From Aldehydirespirator sp963667505 (GTDB lineage: Bacteria > Actinomycetota > Acidimicrobiia > Acidimicrobiales > Aldehydirespiratoraceae), in the NCBI GenBank assembly GCA_963667505.2, contig OY763490.2:1054001-1118000 (forward strand): a stretch of DNA of 64,000 nt. The letters run 5' to 3'. Below, in pieces: positions 14,279 through 23,012 of the stretch. A model generated the notes under the pieces. That model saw nothing but the letters and a program-made list of their open reading frames with translations, had not been told where the DNA came from and searched no databases. Numbering within the stretch: position 1 is the first letter of the stretch; every line of letters begins with the position of its first letter. The translations under genes and the position numbers were made by a program.

Positions 14279-17200
14279 GTGGCCCGGCGTTCCGTCTTCG
14301 CTGACGATCCCGAGTTGATCGCCGCCACGGAGCGCCTGCTGAGGCGGCACGACGCCGTCAACGCCCCGGCAGGCGAGCAGTCAAGCGAAGACGACATACG
14401 GCGCGCCATCGCGGACCTGCTGATCGCCAGCGGACTGGCTGAACCTGACGAGATCCGCCTGGAAGCCGATCGTAACGACCTCCGCACGGGAGACCTGCTG
14501 ATCGAAGTCAAGCGGCGCATCGGCGCAGGCTTGGACGCCGACCGGAAGCACATCGCGCAACTCGACGGTTACCTGGAGCGCGCCCGCGCCCGCGGTCAGC
14601 CGGAACGCCTCGGAATCCTGGCGGACGGCAAGCACTGGGTGCTTCGCATCAGAGGCGACGGCGAACTGCGCACCGACGCATCGCGCGCCTTCACGCTGCA
14701 CTCCGCGGCGGCCGCCATCGATCTTGTCCAGTGGCTGAAGTCCCGAACCCAGGCGCTGCCGGAAGCCGTCCAAGAACCGAGCGAGGCAGCCATCGAAGCG
14801 GCGTTCGCGCTCAGCGCCAGCGCCGAGTCGTTCCTGAGCGACATCGCCACGCTTTACGAGTCCAACCGGCACCGGCCCACCGTTACCGTCAAGCGAGAAC
14901 TATGGCAGAACCTGCTAGCGGCTGCACTCGGCGAGGCCATCAACGAGGAAGCAGACCTCAGCCGCCTCTTCGTACGCCACACGTACCTCTCGACAATCGT
15001 GGCGCTGGCCGTGCAGGCCGCCTTCGGGGTCGACATCACCGACCGTCCTGCGGAGGCATTGATCAATGGCAGGACCTTCTTCACCGAGACCGGCGTCCGA
15101 GGCGTCATAGAGTCGGACTTCTTCGGTTGGCCCTCGGAGACCGAGGCGGGCAGGGAGTGGATCACCAGACTCGCCCAGAGGGTCGAGCGCTTCGACTGGG
15201 CTGCCGCTGACTATGACGTGGCGAGGGTGCTTTATCAGGCCGTCATTGACGCGCAGGACCGGCGACGGCTCGGCGAGTACTACACGCCCGACTGGCTCGC
15301 GGGCGCCGTGGTGGACGAAGTGTTCGACGACCCGCTCAGCCAACGGGTGCTTGACCCCGCCTGCGGATCGGGCACGTTCCTACGAGCCGCAGTCCAGGCT
15401 TACGTCGGCGCGGCGGGTTCCGCCGGTTTGACCGCGGACCAGACGCTCGCAGGGCTGCGCGAGAGGGTCATCGGCATCGACGTTCACCCGGTTGCCGTTC
15501 ACTTGGCCCGCGTCACTTGGGTGTTAGCCGCCAAGTCAGTGCTCCAAGAGGCGGACTCGGCTGACGACATGACGGTTCCCGTCTACCTGGGAGACAGCCT
15601 CCAACTCGTAGCCGATCCCGGGTCGCTGTTCGACACCGAGGATGTCACCATCGAGATCAAGCCGACCCGCGACGGCGGCGCGCACCGCTTCCTGCACTTC
15701 CCGAAGGCGCTGGTGGCTCAAGGCGACTGGTTCGACGATCTGATGCTCAGAGCGTCCCGCGACGTGGAGGCGGGCCTGGACGCGTCCGCCACGCTCGACG
15801 ACGCGGGGATTCCGCACGGACGCGAGCGCGACAAACTGGGGGCCACTCTGCGCGTCCTGGCCGACCTCCACCGTGAGGGGCGGGACCACATCTGGGCGTA
15901 CTACACCCGCAATCTGGTTCGGCCTGCGTGGCTGTCGACCGGGGAGGGGCGGGTCGACCGCGTTGTCGGCAACCCTCCGTGGCTCACCTTCAGCAGGGCT
16001 GAAGCCACGCTGCGGAAGGAATTGGAGCGCCTGTCCAAGGACGTCTACAACATCTGGGTCGGCGGTAAGTATGCGCCCCATCAGGACATCGCCGGACTGT
16101 TCTTCACCCGCGTCGTAGATCTGTACTTGCGAGAGGGTGGCCGCTGCGGCATGGTCGTGCCGCATTCCGCTCTCATCGCGGGGCAGTACGAGAAGTGGCG
16201 CACCGGACGCTGGCGTCGCGCCAGCGCCGACCTGAGCGAGGTGCCCTGGGATCTGGAGAAGATTGAGCCCAACACGTTCTTTCCGATCACGGCATGCACC
16301 ATCTTCGCCCGCAAAGCTGAGCACGACCGCGCCGCGGCCCTCAGTAGCAACACGCTGCGCTGGCTTGGCCCCGAGGGCGGACCGTACGCCTATGAGCAGG
16401 TCGCGCTCTCCCATTCGCTCGACCAGCGGGAGTCTCCCTACGGCGAGAGGGCCACTCAGGGTGCCACGATCGTGCCACGGCTCCTGTTCTTCGTCCACGC
16501 GACCGAATCGACCACGGCTGTCACGAAGGGCGTCATGCGCGTGAGGCCGATGCGCTCCAAGCAGGAGCATCCGCCGTGGAAGGAGCTCAATCCGCCGATG
16601 TTGTCCGAGGCCCTGGAGCCGTCTCATCTGCATCCAGTCCACCGGGGCGACACCATTGTGCCGTACGTGCCCTTGGAGCCCCGTCATGCTGCGTTGCCGC
16701 TTCGCCGCGACGAAACAACGGCACCCTGGCCGGGTGACCGCGGAGCGGTAGCCGACGTGAACGCCGCTGGACTCGACCATCGGATGCGCGACCGTTGGAG
16801 AGCCATGGACGCCCTTTGGGAGACGCACAAGGGCAGGAACAACAAGCTCACGCTGATCAAGCGGCTTGACTATCACCGAGGATTGAGTCGTCAGCTGGAA
16901 CGTCACCCCATCCGGGTCCTGTACACCACCTCGGGACAGCCGACGGCGGCTCTGCTCACCGACCCGGCGCCGCTAGTCGACTCATCGCTCTATTGGCTGG
17001 CTTGCGACACGCTCGCCGAGGCGTGCTACCTCGTCGCGGTGATCAACAGCGACGCTCTATACCGCGCGGTGGAACCGCTGATGCCGACTGGGCAGTTCGG
17101 TGCCCGTCATCTGCACAAGCATCTCTGGAAGCTGCCCATCGCCGCCTACGACCCGGGGGAACCGTTGCACCTCGAGTTGGCAGAGGCGGGATCCGCGCTG

Positions 17201-17383
17201 GCCGACCGTGCGTCCGAAGTTCTTGCCGAGCACCTCCGCGGCCGCACCGACGCGGCCCCGACGCCCAGCGTCCGTACCGCGCGGCGGTGGCTGCGTGACT
17301 GGCTGGCGACATCCGAGATCAGCCAGCAGATAGAAGAGAAGGTTGAATCCCTGCTCGCCAGCTTGGTGCGCCACCATCAGTGA
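14279..17383 (+). CDS. Type IIG-like restriction-modification fusion protein
   Basis: 1034 residues. The N terminus has a PD-(D/E)xK-type nuclease motif (Asp72, Glu76 and Lys78 in GDLLIEVKRR). The methyltransferase core follows: RRRLGEYYTPDWLA (about 330), SAM-binding motif I VLDPACGSGTFL (about 357), and catalytic motif IV GNPPWLTF (about 565), of the N6-adenine type. The C-terminal third (residues ~640-1030) would be target recognition, with GQFGARHLHKHLWKLPIA as in Eco57I-like enzymes. No separate restriction or specificity gene adjoins it, consistent with a single-chain type IIG system. It sits alone between a thiolase gene and HU. GTG 14279 is used; an AAGGAG at 14234 does not serve it. 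Confidence 0.82.
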   Translation: MARRSVFADDPELIAATERLLRRHDAVNAPAGEQSSEDDIRRAIADLLIASGLAEPDEIRLEADRNDLRTGDLLIEVKRRIGAGLDADRKHIAQLDGYLERARARGQPERLGILADGKHWVLRIRGDGELRTDASRAFTLHSAAAAIDLVQWLKSRTQALPEAVQEPSEAAIEAAFALSASAESFLSDIATLYESNRHRPTVTVKRELWQNLLAAALGEAINEEADLSRLFVRHTYLSTIVALAVQAAFGVDITDRPAEALINGRTFFTETGVRGVIESDFFGWPSETEAGREWITRLAQRVERFDWAAADYDVARVLYQAVIDAQDRRRLGEYYTPDWLAGAVVDEVFDDPLSQRVLDPACGSGTFLRAAVQAYVGAAGSAGLTADQTLAGLRERVIGIDVHPVAVHLARVTWVLAAKSVLQEADSADDMTVPVYLGDSLQLVADPGSLFDTEDVTIEIKPTRDGGAHRFLHFPKALVAQGDWFDDLMLRASRDVEAGLDASATLDDAGIPHGRERDKLGATLRVLADLHREGRDHIWAYYTRNLVRPAWLSTGEGRVDRVVGNPPWLTFSRAEATLRKELERLSKDVYNIWVGGKYAPHQDIAGLFFTRVVDLYLREGGRCGMVVPHSALIAGQYEKWRTGRWRRASADLSEVPWDLEKIEPNTFFPITACTIFARKAEHDRAAALSSNTLRWLGPEGGPYAYEQVALSHSLDQRESPYGERATQGATIVPRLLFFVHATESTTAVTKGVMRVRPMRSKQEHPPWKELNPPMLSEALEPSHLHPVHRGDTIVPYVPLEPRHAALPLRRDETTAPWPGDRGAVADVNAAGLDHRMRDRWRAMDALWETHKGRNNKLTLIKRLDYHRGLSRQLERHPIRVLYTTSGQPTAALLTDPAPLVDSSLYWLACDTLAEACYLVAVINSDALYRAVEPLMPTGQFGARHLHKHLWKLPIAAYDPGEPLHLELAEAGSALADRASEVLAEHLRGRTDAAPTPSVRTARRWLRDWLATSEISQQIEEKVESLLASLVRHHQ

Positions 17384-17404
17384 TCTCCCGGAAGGAGCAT
17401 CTCC

Positions 17405-17680
17405 ATGAACAAGGCTGAGGTCGTCGTCGCCGTCGCTGACCGGGCGGGCGTCTCCCAGCAGGAGGCCCGCAGGTGCCTGGACGCTCTGCTCGGCCTCGTC
17501 TGCGACCAGGTCGCGGCGGGAGGCGAGGTGAACCTGGCCGGCTACATGAAGATCTCGGCGGTGGACCGCCGGGCGCGCACGGGCCGAAACCTCAAGACCG
17601 GCGAGGCGGTGCCCGTGCCGGCCCGCCGGGGAGTGAAGTTCCAGGCCGGCTCCAAGCTGAAGGCCGCGGCCGCGGGTTGA
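17405..17680 (+). CDS. HU-family DNA-binding protein
   Basis: 91 residues: MNKAEVVVAVADRAGVSQQE, then the HU dimer core (LDALLGLVCDQVAAGGEVNL), the beta-arm hinge (GYMKISAVDRRARTGRNLKT) and VPARRGVKFQAGSKLKAA. It lacks the long basic tail of mycobacterial HupB. HU bends and compacts DNA. A good SD (GGAAGGAG) lies 8 bp before ATG 17405. The gene follows the restriction-modification fusion by 21 bp, so co-transcription is possible. Confidence 0.93.
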   Translation: MNKAEVVVAVADRAGVSQQEARRCLDALLGLVCDQVAAGGEVNLAGYMKISAVDRRARTGRNLKTGEAVPVPARRGVKFQAGSKLKAAAAG

Positions 17681-17695
17681 TCCAGTGAGGCTCCG

Positions 17696-18139
17696 GTGAG
17701 CTTGCCCCGGCCCGAGGATGTGATAGCTCACCGCGAGCCCTTCCTGTTCGTGGACGAAGTGACCGAGCTCGTGCCGGGGCAGCGGGCTAGGGGACGGTGG
17801 CACCTGCGCGGCGACGAAGCCTTCTTCGAGGGCCATTTCCCGGGCGTTCCGACGCTGCCCGGCGTGCTGATGTGCGAGGCGATCGCTCAGCTCGGCGCGG
17901 TGGCGCTGCTCTCCGACGAGCGCTACGCGGGTCGGCTGCCGCTGTTTGGCGGGCTCGACAAGGCCCGGTTCCGGCGTCAGGTCGGCCCGGGCGACACGCT
18001 GGAGCTCGAAGTCGAGATGACCCGTCTGTCGAGCCGGGCGGGCCGGGGCTCGGGCCGGGCCCTGATCGAGGGCCGGGTGGCGGCCGAGTGCGAGCTGATG
18101 TTCGTCATCGCCGACGCCCGATCCGCGCCGGTGGGCTGA
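17696..18139 (+). CDS. fabZ: 3-hydroxyacyl-ACP dehydratase, FabZ-like
   Basis: 147 residues of hot-dog fold. IAHREPFLFVDEV and EGHFPGVPTLPGVLMCEAIA match FabZ HRxPFLLxD and HFPxxPxMPGVLxxEAxAQ, with the catalytic His and Glu present. The enzyme dehydrates 3-hydroxyacyl-ACP in fatty acid elongation. It is convergent with fabF (15-bp gap) and so is placed beside, but not in, the fab operon. GTG start 17696. Confidence 0.9.
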   Translation: MSLPRPEDVIAHREPFLFVDEVTELVPGQRARGRWHLRGDEAFFEGHFPGVPTLPGVLMCEAIAQLGAVALLSDERYAGRLPLFGGLDKARFRRQVGPGDTLELEVEMTRLSSRAGRGSGRALIEGRVAAECELMFVIADARSAPVG

Positions 18140-18154
18140 TCCGAGCTGGCGGAG

Positions 18155-19348
18155 CTAGCCGAAGTCGGTCGGGGCGATCACCAGCGTGCCGTTGTGGCCC
18201 CCGAAGCCGAAGGAGTTCGAGATCGAGACCCCGGGCGTCCACGATGCGGGTTCGCCGGTCACCACCCTGATGGGCGGAAGCTCGGGATCGAGCGCGGTCA
18301 GGCCCGCGGTCGGCGGTATCAGGCCCTTCTGCATGGACAGCACCACCGCCACCGCCTCCAGGGCGCCCGCCGCTCCGAGCCCGTGGCCGGTCACGCCCTT
18401 GGTGGAGGTGACCAGTGGCCCCGGCGACGTGCCGAACACCTTCGACAGCGCCTCCGCCTCGGCCGCGTCGTTGAGGTCGGTGGACGTGCCGTGCGCGTTG
18501 ACGTGGACCACGTCCGCCGGACTCACATGAGCGTCCTCCAGCGCGAGCTGCATGCAGTGCACCGCGCCGCTGCCCCCCGGCGACGGCGCGGTGATGTGGT
18601 GGGCGTCCGCGGTGGACGCCGATCCGAGCACCTCGGCCAGGATCGTCGCGCCCCGCGAGCGGGCCGCGTCCCAGTCCTCCAGCACCAGCGCAGCGGCCCC
18701 CTCGGCCATCACGAAACCGTCCCGGCCGGCGTCGAAGGGTCGGCTCACACCGCTCGACGAGAGCGCGGTCATGTTGGTGAAGCCGGCCACAGCGGTAGGG
18801 GTGAACGGCGCCTCGGAGCCGCCGACGAGCATCGCGTCGCAGCGTCCGTCGGCGATGAGGCGAGCGCCGTTGCCCACCGCGTGCGTGCCCGCCGCGCAGG
18901 CGGTCACCACGTTCTCGGAAGGCCCCATCCAGCCGTAGCGCATCGCCAGGGTCGCTCCGCCGGCGTTGGCCATCATCATCGGCACCAGGAACGGCGACAC
19001 CCGGCGGGCGCCCTTCTCGTTGAGCACGCCGATCTGGTTCTCCAGCGTGCTGATCCCGCCCACGCCGGTGCCGATCATCGTCCCGCAGCGTGTGGGGTCG
19101 GCCTCGACCTCGCCCGCTTGGGCCAGGGCCTCGTCCGCGGCGGCCACCAGGAACTGGGTGTACGGATCGGCTCGGCGGGCCTCCTTGGGGCTGTCGAAAT
19201 GGTCGGTTGGATCGAAGCCCGACACCCGGCGGTCACCCACGGGCGCGGGCCCGCAGAGTCCGTCGAAGTAGGCGTCGGCGCCGATTCCGGCCGCGGAGAC
19301 CACGCCCGTGCCGGTGACCGCCACTCGCCGGCGGCCGGGCCGAGCCAT
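18155..19348 (-). CDS. fabF: 3-oxoacyl-ACP synthase II (FabF)
   Basis: 397 residues with the Cys-His-His triad of elongating ketosynthases: VVTACAAGTHA (Cys), NAHGTSTDLNDAAEA (His) and GVTGHGLGAAG (His), plus the C-terminal SNSFGFGGHNGTLV. FabF condenses malonyl-ACP with acyl-ACP. It is the last gene of the leftward operon fabD-fabH-fabG-acpP-fabF, 37 bp after acpP. ATG start at 19348. Confidence 0.95.
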   Translation of the reverse strand: MARPGRRRVAVTGTGVVSAAGIGADAYFDGLCGPAPVGDRRVSGFDPTDHFDSPKEARRADPYTQFLVAAADEALAQAGEVEADPTRCGTMIGTGVGGISTLENQIGVLNEKGARRVSPFLVPMMMANAGGATLAMRYGWMGPSENVVTACAAGTHAVGNGARLIADGRCDAMLVGGSEAPFTPTAVAGFTNMTALSSSGVSRPFDAGRDGFVMAEGAAALVLEDWDAARSRGATILAEVLGSASTADAHHITAPSPGGSGAVHCMQLALEDAHVSPADVVHVNAHGTSTDLNDAAEAEALSKVFGTSPGPLVTSTKGVTGHGLGAAGALEAVAVVLSMQKGLIPPTAGLTALDPELPPIRVVTGEPASWTPGVSISNSFGFGGHNGTLVIAPTDFG

Positions 19349-19385
19349 CAGAGTCGTGACCGCCGCTCGCGGCCGGACTCGGCCA

Positions 19386-19637
19386 TCAGAGCTTCGACGT
19401 GATGAGCTCGAACGCCGCGGCCACCGTGCTCACACCCTCCAGCTCCTCCTCGTCGACGTTCACGTCGAACTCCTCCTCGAGGGCCATGACCAACTCGACG
19501 ATGTCGAGGCTGTCGGCGTCCAGGTCCTCTGCGAAGTCGGCCTCGGGCACCACGTCGGCCTCATCGACCGACAGCACCTCGACAGTGCACCTCTTGAAGC
19601 GCTCGAAGGCTTCGTCACTCACGATTGTGTCCTCCAT
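19386..19637 (-). CDS. acpP: Acyl carrier protein
   Basis: 83 residues, acidic, with DLDADSLDIVELVMALEEEF; the Ser in DSL carries phosphopantetheine. It starts MEDTIVSDEAFERFKRCTVE. Located between fabG and fabF, the standard position. Confidence 0.96.
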   Translation of the reverse strand: MEDTIVSDEAFERFKRCTVEVLSVDEADVVPEADFAEDLDADSLDIVELVMALEEEFDVNVDEEELEGVSTVAAAFELITSKL

Positions 19638-19678
19638 TCCCCACGCGCGGTGAGATCACGTCCCGGTCCGGCGGCTTC

Positions 19679-20404
19679 TCAGCCCATCGAGACGCCGCCG
19701 TCCACTGCCATCACGATACCCGTGACGTAGCTCGCGTCCTCGGAGACCAGGAACTCCACGGCTGCGGCCAGCTCGTCGGGCTCGCCGACCCGTCCCAGCG
19801 GCACGCGCGACACGATGGCGGCGAGCTGCCGGTCGTCGAGCGCTGCCAGCATGTCGGTGCCGACCGGCCCCGGCGCCACCACATTCACGGTCACGTTGCG
19901 CGACGCCAGCTCCTTGGCCATCGAGCGGGCCAGGCCCACCAGCCCGGCCTTCGAGGCCGCGTAGTTGGCCTGCCCGGGCTGTCCGCCCAGTCCCGACACC
20001 GAAGAGATGAACACGATCCGTCCCCAGCGGCCTCGCACCATGCCCCGAGCCGCCTGCCGGGCCACTCTGAACGCACCGGTGAGGTTGGCGTCGATGACCG
20101 CCTCGAAGTCGTCGTCGCTCATGCGCATGACCAGCTTGTCGCGGGTGACGCCTGCGTTGCAGACGACTATCTCGGGCGGGCCCAGGCTGGCGGTCACCTC
20201 GGCGACGGCCGCGCTGACGGCCTCAGGGTCGGTGACGTCGCAGCGCACGCACAGCAGCTGATGGGCTTCGGCCTCCGCGGGGGGCTCGCCTCGGCAGGTG
20301 ACCGCGACGCGGTGCCCGGCTCGGCTCAGGCGGACCGCGGTGGCGAGGCCGATTCCGCGGTTGCCGCCGGTAATGAGCGCGACCCTCGACCCGGCGCGGC
20401 TCAC
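19679..20404 (-). CDS. fabG: 3-oxoacyl-ACP reductase (FabG)
   Basis: 241-residue SDR. TGGNRGIGLA binds NADPH; CNAGVTRDKLVMRM is the NAG segment with the DxLxxRM motif typical of FabG; the Ser-Tyr-Lys triad is SSVSG and YAASK; the end is ASYVTGIVMAVDGGVSMG. It reduces 3-oxoacyl-ACP. It lies between fabH (25-bp gap) and acpP (41-bp gap) in the operon. Confidence 0.94.
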   Translation of the reverse strand: MSRAGSRVALITGGNRGIGLATAVRLSRAGHRVAVTCRGEPPAEAEAHQLLCVRCDVTDPEAVSAAVAEVTASLGPPEIVVCNAGVTRDKLVMRMSDDDFEAVIDANLTGAFRVARQAARGMVRGRWGRIVFISSVSGLGGQPGQANYAASKAGLVGLARSMAKELASRNVTVNVVAPGPVGTDMLAALDDRQLAAIVSRVPLGRVGEPDELAAAVEFLVSEDASYVTGIVMAVDGGVSMG

Positions 20405-20429
20405 TTGCGCCTCCGCACCGGCGGTTCTC

Positions 20430-21350
20430 CTACCAGCGGACGACGGTGGTGGCCCAGGTCATCCCTGCGCCGAACCCGGTCATCAGCACCACGGCGCCGG
20501 GCTGGAGCGCGCCCTCGGCATGGGCCTTGGCCATCGTCAGGGGGATCGTGGCCGCGCAGTTGTTGCCGGTGCGCTCGATGACGTTGTAGGTCTTGGCGAA
20601 GTCGAGCCCTGTGCGCTTGCAGATGGCCTCAATGATGCGGATGTTGGCCTGATGGGGGAGGACCACGTCCACATCGTCGACGCCGAGCCCGGACCGCTCG
20701 AGGGCCGCGACCACCGAGTCGGACACGGCCCGGACCGCCACCTTGAACACCTCGCGGCCCTCCATGGTGATGGTCGAGTCGTGGTCGCCCATCAGCAGCC
20801 GGCGCTGGTTCCCGTCGGCGCCCAGATCCCAGCCCAGCAGGGTGGAGCGGTCGGTGCGCTCCAGGATCACCGCCCCGGCGCCGTCGGCGAACAGGATGGC
20901 CGTGCCCCGGTCGGTCCAGTCGGTGAGCGGCGACAGCGAGTCTGCTCCGATCAGCAGGACACGCTCGGGCCCGCCGGGGCTGTCGATGAGCGAGCTGGCC
21001 GTCACGAAGCCGTAGGTGAAGCCGGCGCAGGCCGCGTTGAGGTCGAAGGCGCCGCAGCCGAGCCCGAGTTCGGCGTGGATCACGGCAGCAGTGCCCGGCA
21101 CCCGCTGGTCGGGCGTGGTAGTCGCCAGCACCAGCAGGTCGATGTCGTCGGGTCCGACGCCGGCCATCTCCATGGCGGCCCGCCCCGACTCGATGCCCAT
21201 CGTCGAGGTGGGCAGCCCGATGCGGCGCTCCCGCACGCCGGTGCGCTCCCGGATCCACTCGTCGCTGGTGTCCATCATCGCCGCCAGGTCGTCGTTGGTG
21301 AGGACCTTCTCGGGCAGCGACGTGCCGATGCCGGTAACCCGGGCGCCCAT
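20430..21350 (-). CDS. fabH: 3-oxoacyl-ACP synthase III (FabH)
   Basis: 306 residues. KAS III features: TSDEWIRERTGVRERR at the start, catalytic Cys in LNAACAGFTYGF, His in LPHQANIRIIEA and Asn in ERTGNNCAATIP. It starts fatty-acid synthesis by condensing acyl-CoA with malonyl-ACP. Branched or straight primer preference cannot be read. Second gene of the operon, 34 bp after fabD. Confidence 0.94.
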   Translation of the reverse strand: MGARVTGIGTSLPEKVLTNDDLAAMMDTSDEWIRERTGVRERRIGLPTSTMGIESGRAAMEMAGVGPDDIDLLVLATTTPDQRVPGTAAVIHAELGLGCGAFDLNAACAGFTYGFVTASSLIDSPGGPERVLLIGADSLSPLTDWTDRGTAILFADGAGAVILERTDRSTLLGWDLGADGNQRRLLMGDHDSTITMEGREVFKVAVRAVSDSVVAALERSGLGVDDVDVVLPHQANIRIIEAICKRTGLDFAKTYNVIERTGNNCAATIPLTMAKAHAEGALQPGAVVLMTGFGAGMTWATTVVRW

Positions 21351-21384
21351 CAGAGTGCGCTTCGACGAATCCGGCCGGAGAGCG

Positions 21385-22560
21385 TCATGCTGTCCTCAGC
21401 CAGGCGATGGGCTGGCTGGCGGTCACCCGCTCGCCCTCCAATGTCAGCATCCCCATGACCTGGCCCGCGAAGGGGCTACGGACCGCGTGCTCGCCGACCC
21501 GGCCGATCAGCTGTCCCACGACCACCGCGGCACCCGCGTCCATGCCGTCCTCGGCGCTGAAGACGCCGGCGCCGGGGCTCACCACCAGCCGCTCGGTGGC
21601 GAAGAGGTGCTCGCCCTCGATCACCGCGGCCGGGCGGGCCGACGACGCGGCCAGAGACTCTAGGAGGCTGTCAAGGTCGTCGGGAGCAGCGACCGACAGC
21701 GGCCGGCTGCCCTTGAGAGAGCGCTTGACCAGCCGGCTGAGGACGTCGCCGGGCCCGAGTTCGATGTAGGTGGTGAACCCCTCGGCGTCGAGGCGGGCGA
21801 GCGTCTGGCGCCACCTGACCGGGCTCGTGAGCTGGGCTTTCAGGAGGTCGGGCCAGTCGGAGCGGGCGCGGTGCTCGGCCGCGTCGACGTTGGCGACGAC
21901 GATCCCCTGGGCGTCGCGGAACTCAGTGCGATCGATCGCCTTGGCCAGACGGTCGCGCGCCGGCGCCATGAAGGGCGTGTGGAAGGCGCCTCCGACCGGC
22001 AGCGGCATGACTCGCTTGGCGCCCAGTTCCCTGGCGACCGCCGCTGCGGTCTCGATGGCCTCGTGGGTGCCCGCGATGACCACCTGTCCCGGGGCGTTGT
22101 GGTTGGCCAGCCACACCTCTCCCGCGGCCCGGCTGCAGGCGATCTGCACGTCGTCGTCGTCCAAGCCCAAGATGGCGGCCATCGTGCCCTCGCGCTCGTC
22201 CGCGGCGGCCTGCATGGCGTCGCCGCGCTCGGCCACGAGGGCGACCGCGTCGCGGTAGTCGAGCACGCCCGAGGCGGTGAGGGCCGAGTACTCCCCGAGG
22301 CTGTGGCCGGCGTGGCCGGCGGCCTCGGTTCCCAGCCGGGTGACGGCGTCCATCGCCACCATGGACATCACGAACGTGGCCAGCTGGCTGTTGCGGGTCT
22401 CGGTCAGCTCCTCGGCGCCGGCGCTGAGCAGCAGCCGCTCCACGTCCCGGTCCGTCACCTCCGACGCTTCCGCCACCAGCTCCCATGACGGATGGTCGGT
22501 CCAGGCCTCCCCCATTCCGGGCTTCTGCGAGCCCTGGCCCGGATACAAGAAGACGATCAT
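21385..22560 (-). CDS. fabD: Malonyl-CoA:ACP transacylase (FabD) with C-terminal lipoyl-like domain
   Basis: 391 residues against about 310 for ordinary FabD. Residues 1-310 are a complete transacylase: YPGQGSQKPGMG, catalytic Ser in GHSLGEYSAL, NHNAPGQVVIAG, His in VGGAFHTPFMAP, ELGPGDVLSRLVKR. The extra 75 residues resemble a biotinyl/lipoyl-type barrel-sandwich domain (LVVSPGAGVFSAEDG, AVRSPFAGQVMGMLTLEGER, VTASQPIAWLR) but have no Lys in a biotin- or lipoate-acceptor context. First gene of the fab operon. The ATG start MIVFLYPGQG is secure. Confidence 0.9.
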   Translation of the reverse strand: MIVFLYPGQGSQKPGMGEAWTDHPSWELVAEASEVTDRDVERLLLSAGAEELTETRNSQLATFVMSMVAMDAVTRLGTEAAGHAGHSLGEYSALTASGVLDYRDAVALVAERGDAMQAAADEREGTMAAILGLDDDDVQIACSRAAGEVWLANHNAPGQVVIAGTHEAIETAAAVARELGAKRVMPLPVGGAFHTPFMAPARDRLAKAIDRTEFRDAQGIVVANVDAAEHRARSDWPDLLKAQLTSPVRWRQTLARLDAEGFTTYIELGPGDVLSRLVKRSLKGSRPLSVAAPDDLDSLLESLAASSARPAAVIEGEHLFATERLVVSPGAGVFSAEDGMDAGAAVVVGQLIGRVGEHAVRSPFAGQVMGMLTLEGERVTASQPIAWLRTA

Positions 22561-22882
22561 CGCCGGATGCCCCTCCCGGTGGGCCGTGAGTACCAGGGCC
22601 GACCCGTGTTCAGACTCGCTTCGGTCATTCGGAGTTTCATGCCCGGTTGCGCCCGTCTCGTCCGGCCTTGAGTTCGCGTCTGAGCGCGAACGCCCGATTC
22701 TAGGCCGTCATCGAGCCCGTGGGGACGATTCCTCGGGTCCGTCCACAGCCAGTGTCAAGGGGTTTCCATGGGGGACTGTGGGAGGTCCATGGGGGTCCGC
22801 GGGGCATCCATGGGGGATTGTGAGGGCGTCGAAGGGCTCAGCGCCCGCCCCGCGGCGGGCCCGGTAGGCTGCCGGGCCCGAG
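22561..22882. other. Intergenic region with 21-bp tandem repeats
   Basis: No gene is seen between fabD and tRNA-Leu. The left half should hold the leftward fab operon promoter, but no confident -10/-35 was found. The right half holds three 21-bp direct repeats that begin TCCATGGGGG at 22765, 22786 and 22807, ending about 55 bp before the tRNA. Their function is unknown. Confidence 0.6.
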
Positions 22883-22966
22883 GCCCGGATGGCGGAACTG
22901 GCAGACGCAGCGGACTCAAAATCCGCCGCCCGCGAGGGTGTGAGGGTTCGAATCCCTCTCCGGGCA
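22883..22966 (+). tRNA. tRNA-Leu (anticodon CAA)
   Basis: Acceptor stem GCCCGGA / TCCGGGC pairs fully. The anticodon stem CGGA-TCCG holds loop CTCAAAA, giving CAA. A long variable arm (CGCCCGCGAGGGTG) and T arm GAGGGTTCGAATCCCTC follow, as in type II tRNAs. CCA is not encoded. Confidence 0.93.
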
Positions 22967-23012
22967 CCGTTGGGGTGTTCTGGCCAGTTGTGGGCGAGAC
23001 GGCAGGCTCTAG

